A stretch of 64,000 nucleotides of DNA, taken from positions 1 through 64,000 of the forward strand of contig OY762261.2 in assembly GCA_963665405.2 (NCBI GenBank), in the 5' to 3' direction. Below the pieces are notes generated by a model, which saw only the letters and a list, made by a program, of their open reading frames with translations, searched no databases and was not told the origin of the DNA. Numbering within the stretch: the stretch's first letter is position 1; the number at the start of each line of letters is the position of its first letter. This stretch comes from G963665405 sp963665405. GTDB taxonomy: Bacteria; Chloroflexota; Dehalococcoidia; Lucifugimonadales; G963665405. This document shows positions 62,094 to 64,000 of this stretch, in pieces. Position numbers and translations under genes: made by a program.

Positions 62094-63306
62094 TGCCGCG
62101 CCTCGATTCTGTCTCCGGGGAATCCTGGACCGCGGTCACACGGGCATCGAAGCCTCCACGAGCGAGGGTAATCAGAAGCGGGTCGCCGGCTCCGACCTGC
62201 GCCGAGTCGGTCACGACGGCGCCGTCCGTCCCGGCTTGCACGAGCGCGTAGCCCCTGCGGAGGGTGTCGGACGGGCTCAGCGCGCCGAGGCGCCGCTCGA
62301 GTCCGTCGACTCGGATGGCCTGGAGGCTCATCTCGTGGCCGACGCGGGCGGACAGGCCTCGCAGAAGATCGTCTACGCGCAGACGGAGAGAGTCTACGTC
62401 GAGGCGAGTGCGGAGCGCCCGCGCACCGAGGTCGCGGACTTCGTCCGACCGATCTGCCAGGACGCCGGCCATCAGCGAGGACAGCATCTGCATTCTGAGG
62501 CGGATCGTCCGTGACAGCTCCCGCCGGTCCGGAACCGCCATCTCCGCCGCGGCTGAGGCCGTTGGAGCCCGATGGTCCGCCACGAGGTCCGCTATGGTGG
62601 TGTCGGTCTCGTGGCCTATCGCCGAAATCACCGGAGCGCGGCTCGCGTATATAGCGTGGGCGACGGCCTCGTCGTTGAAGGGCCACAGGTCCTCCAGGGA
62701 GCCCCCGCCACGTGCCACGATGATCAGGTCGATATTCTCGGAGGTGTTCAGGGACCGAAAGGCATCGACGATTCCGGGAGCGGCCGACTCGCCCTGCACC
62801 GGAGTGGGCGCCAGCACCAGCTCCACCAGTGGATAGCGCCGGCCGACGACGTTGCGGATGTCGTGCCAGACGGAGCCGGTCGGCGAGGTCACGACCCCGA
62901 CCCGGCGCGGATAGGCCGGAAGGGGTCGCTTGCGGGACGGGTCGAAGAGGCCCTCGGTCTCCAGCCGGAGCCTGAGCTGCTCCAGCTTGAGATGAAGCTC
63001 GCCGACCCCCTCGGGCTGCACCAGGTCGACTATGAGCTGGACGTCGCCGCGGACCTCGTAGAAGCCGATCCGTCCGTGCGCGATCACGGCCGCTCCCGGC
63101 GACAGCCGCTCGGCGCCCGCGGCGCTGCGGAACATGACGCAGCGGAGCGAGGCGTCTCGGTCTCTTATCGAGAAGTAGGAGTGTCCGGAGGCGGGCCGGC
63201 TCAGGTTGGCGACCTCGCCGCTGATCCAGAGGTCCCGAAGGATGGGAACGTGCTCCAGAGTCTCCTTCAGGTACCCGGCGATCTGAGAGACCGAGTAGAC
63301 GGCCAT
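62086..63306 (-). CDS. xseA: Exodeoxyribonuclease VII large subunit
   Basis: 406 residues. The N-terminal OB fold has LWISGEVANLSRPASGHSYF, DASLRCVMFRSAA and VIAHGRIGFYEVRGDVQLIV. The catalytic region has RRVGVVTSPTGSVWHDIRNV, DLIIVARGGGSLEDLWPFND and ISAIGHETDTTIADLVADHR. A coiled-coil region follows before the C-terminal domain. It degrades single-stranded DNA with XseB. The gene starts one base after the efp stop, so efp-xseA-xseB are co-transcribed. Confidence 0.95.
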   Translation of the reverse strand: MAVYSVSQIAGYLKETLEHVPILRDLWISGEVANLSRPASGHSYFSIRDRDASLRCVMFRSAAGAERLSPGAAVIAHGRIGFYEVRGDVQLIVDLVQPEGVGELHLKLEQLRLRLETEGLFDPSRKRPLPAYPRRVGVVTSPTGSVWHDIRNVVGRRYPLVELVLAPTPVQGESAAPGIVDAFRSLNTSENIDLIIVARGGGSLEDLWPFNDEAVAHAIYASRAPVISAIGHETDTTIADLVADHRAPTASAAAEMAVPDRRELSRTIRLRMQMLSSLMAGVLADRSDEVRDLGARALRTRLDVDSLRLRVDDLLRGLSARVGHEMSLQAIRVDGLERRLGALSPSDTLRRGYALVQAGTDGAVVTDSAQVGAGDPLLITLARGGFDARVTAVQDSPETESRRGSG

Positions 63307-63307
63307 C

Positions 63308-63871
63308 TCACACCCGGGATACGTAGGAGCCGGTTCGGGTATCCACCTTGAGCGTCGCGCCGATCTCTATGAAAAGGGGCACCTGGAGGGTCAGGCCGGT
63401 CTCCAGCGTCGCGAGCTTCGTTCCGCCCTGCGCCGTGTCTCCCTTGAATGCGGGGCCGGTCTCGGTGACCTTCAGGTCGACCGTGATCGGGAGATCAATC
63501 GCTATGGGCGCGTCGTTGAAGAAGACGATCTCTGCCATGGCCTGCTCGACCAGGTAGGGTGTCGAGTCCTCGATCTGCTCGCGAGAGAGAGGGAACTGAT
63601 CGAACGACTCGGTGTCCATGAAGTAGTATAGGTCGCCGTCGCTGTAGATGTACTGAGCGCCTCGACGCTCCACGGGTGCCCGGGACAGCTTGACGTCATA
63701 GCCCTGGAAGGTGCGGTCGACTACCCGGCCCGTGCGCAGAGACCTGAAGCGGATGCGCATCACGGGAGCGCGCTGCTGCATCTTGGTCCGCTCGTAGTCG
63801 ACGACCGAATAGGGCTCGCCGTCGAGATCTATCGCCATCCCCTTCTTCAGGTCACCGTAGCCAATGGTCAT
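63308..63871 (-). CDS. efp: Translation elongation factor P
   Basis: 187 residues, three beta-barrel domains: GDLKKGMAIDLDGEPYSVVD, YDVKLSRAPVERRGAQYIYS, and the signature TVDLKVTETGPAFKGDTAQG with VPLFIEIGATLKVDTRTGSY. The tip loop reads RTKMQQRAPVMR, so the residue aligned with Lys34 of E. coli EF-P is Gln33. The modification enzymes EpmA/EarP would have no substrate residue there. It relieves ribosome stalling at polyproline, which fits a genome rich in Thr-Pro spacers. Confidence 0.95.
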   Translation of the reverse strand: MTIGYGDLKKGMAIDLDGEPYSVVDYERTKMQQRAPVMRIRFRSLRTGRVVDRTFQGYDVKLSRAPVERRGAQYIYSDGDLYYFMDTESFDQFPLSREQIEDSTPYLVEQAMAEIVFFNDAPIAIDLPITVDLKVTETGPAFKGDTAQGGTKLATLETGLTLQVPLFIEIGATLKVDTRTGSYVSRV

Positions 63872-63874
63872 CGG

Positions 63875-64000
63875 TTACTCTCCGGCCTGGCCGACGCTCC
63901 AGCTCTTGTGGGCCTTGCTCAGAATCCGTGGGGATCCGTTCTCGAGGACCACCATGTCCTCGATCCGCACGCCTCCCCAACCGGACAGGTAGATTCCGGG
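63875..64000 (-). CDS. Xaa-Pro peptidase (M24 family), C-terminal end
   Basis: The last 41 codons of a gene that continues beyond the window. PGIYLSGWGGVRIEDMVVLE is the hallmark C-terminus of aminopeptidase P/prolidase enzymes (metal-binding Glu in RIED), followed by NGSPRILSKAHKSW. It ends three bases before the efp start, so it is probably the first gene of the efp-xseA-xseB operon. Confidence 0.85.
   Translation of the reverse strand, partial: PGIYLSGWGGVRIEDMVVLENGSPRILSKAHKSWSVGQAGE

Overview
The window looks like a chromosome fragment of a high-GC, Gram-positive-like or monoderm-type bacterium, most probably a Chloroflexota member (SAR202/Dehalococcoidia-like). The grounds are: predicted lipoproteins with Thr-Pro-rich spacers after the lipobox, an EF-P whose tip loop reads KMQQRAP instead of PGKG, the conserved runs tig-clpP-clpX and pepQ-efp-xseA-xseB, and a very high load of insertion sequences. 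This assignment is inference from gene content; no rRNA or tRNA was seen.

Layout. (1) 1-2400: mobile-element style regulators, namely a partial helix-turn-helix/coiled-coil protein and a replication-relaxation-like protein with tandem winged helices. (2) 2.5-4.4 kb: an intact IS1380-type element with 16-bp inverted ends and a GCCC target duplication. (3) 4.5-9.0 kb: a defence operon, in order a small Cys-rich protein, HsdM, a HEPN (HepT-type) RNase toxin, a nucleotidyltransferase (MntA-type) fused to HsdS, and a membrane protein cut by IS3. No hsdR is present. (4) 9.0-14.6 kb: IS3, IS21 and ISNCY/IS1202-like elements, the last two with frameshifts. (5) 15.0-20.7 kb: secreted lipoproteins, comprising an LppX-like domain fused to a periplasmic-binding domain, a PQQ-type propeller, and a decayed peptide-binding protein. 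(6) 20.7-25.0 kb: IS5, a small membrane protein, and a glycosylase-like gene split by two IS256 copies. (7) 25.3-39.0 kb: an accessory segment bounded by a 17-bp inverted repeat. It holds a propeller/LRR surface gene with a 17-C tract, small HTH proteins, a SNF2 helicase, a protein with four tandem XRE domains, a primase-type zinc-ribbon gene with an in-frame TAG, a non-coding array of hairpins, and an RHH plus large serine recombinase pair. (8) 39.4-51.4 kb: broken and intact secreted FN3/CARDB proteins mixed with IS1380 (two copies) and a second IS3 copy. (9) 51.5-64 kb: ordinary chromosome with an alcohol dehydrogenase, HNH protein, PPOX flavoprotein, amidase, tig-clpP-clpX, a formyltransferase, a rhomboid protease, a PHP protein, xseB, xseA, efp and pepQ.

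The two IS3 copies lie in the same orientation and differ at about two bases. They bracket some 38 kb of accessory DNA between a defence operon and core genes, which suggests that this whole block arrived or moved as a unit. Many genes carry single-base indels, so part of the apparent decay may be sequencing or assembly error rather than true pseudogenes. The best candidate for an unusual system is the HEPN/MNT-HsdS operon. The next best are the serine recombinase with its inverted candidate att sites and the covarying hairpin array.
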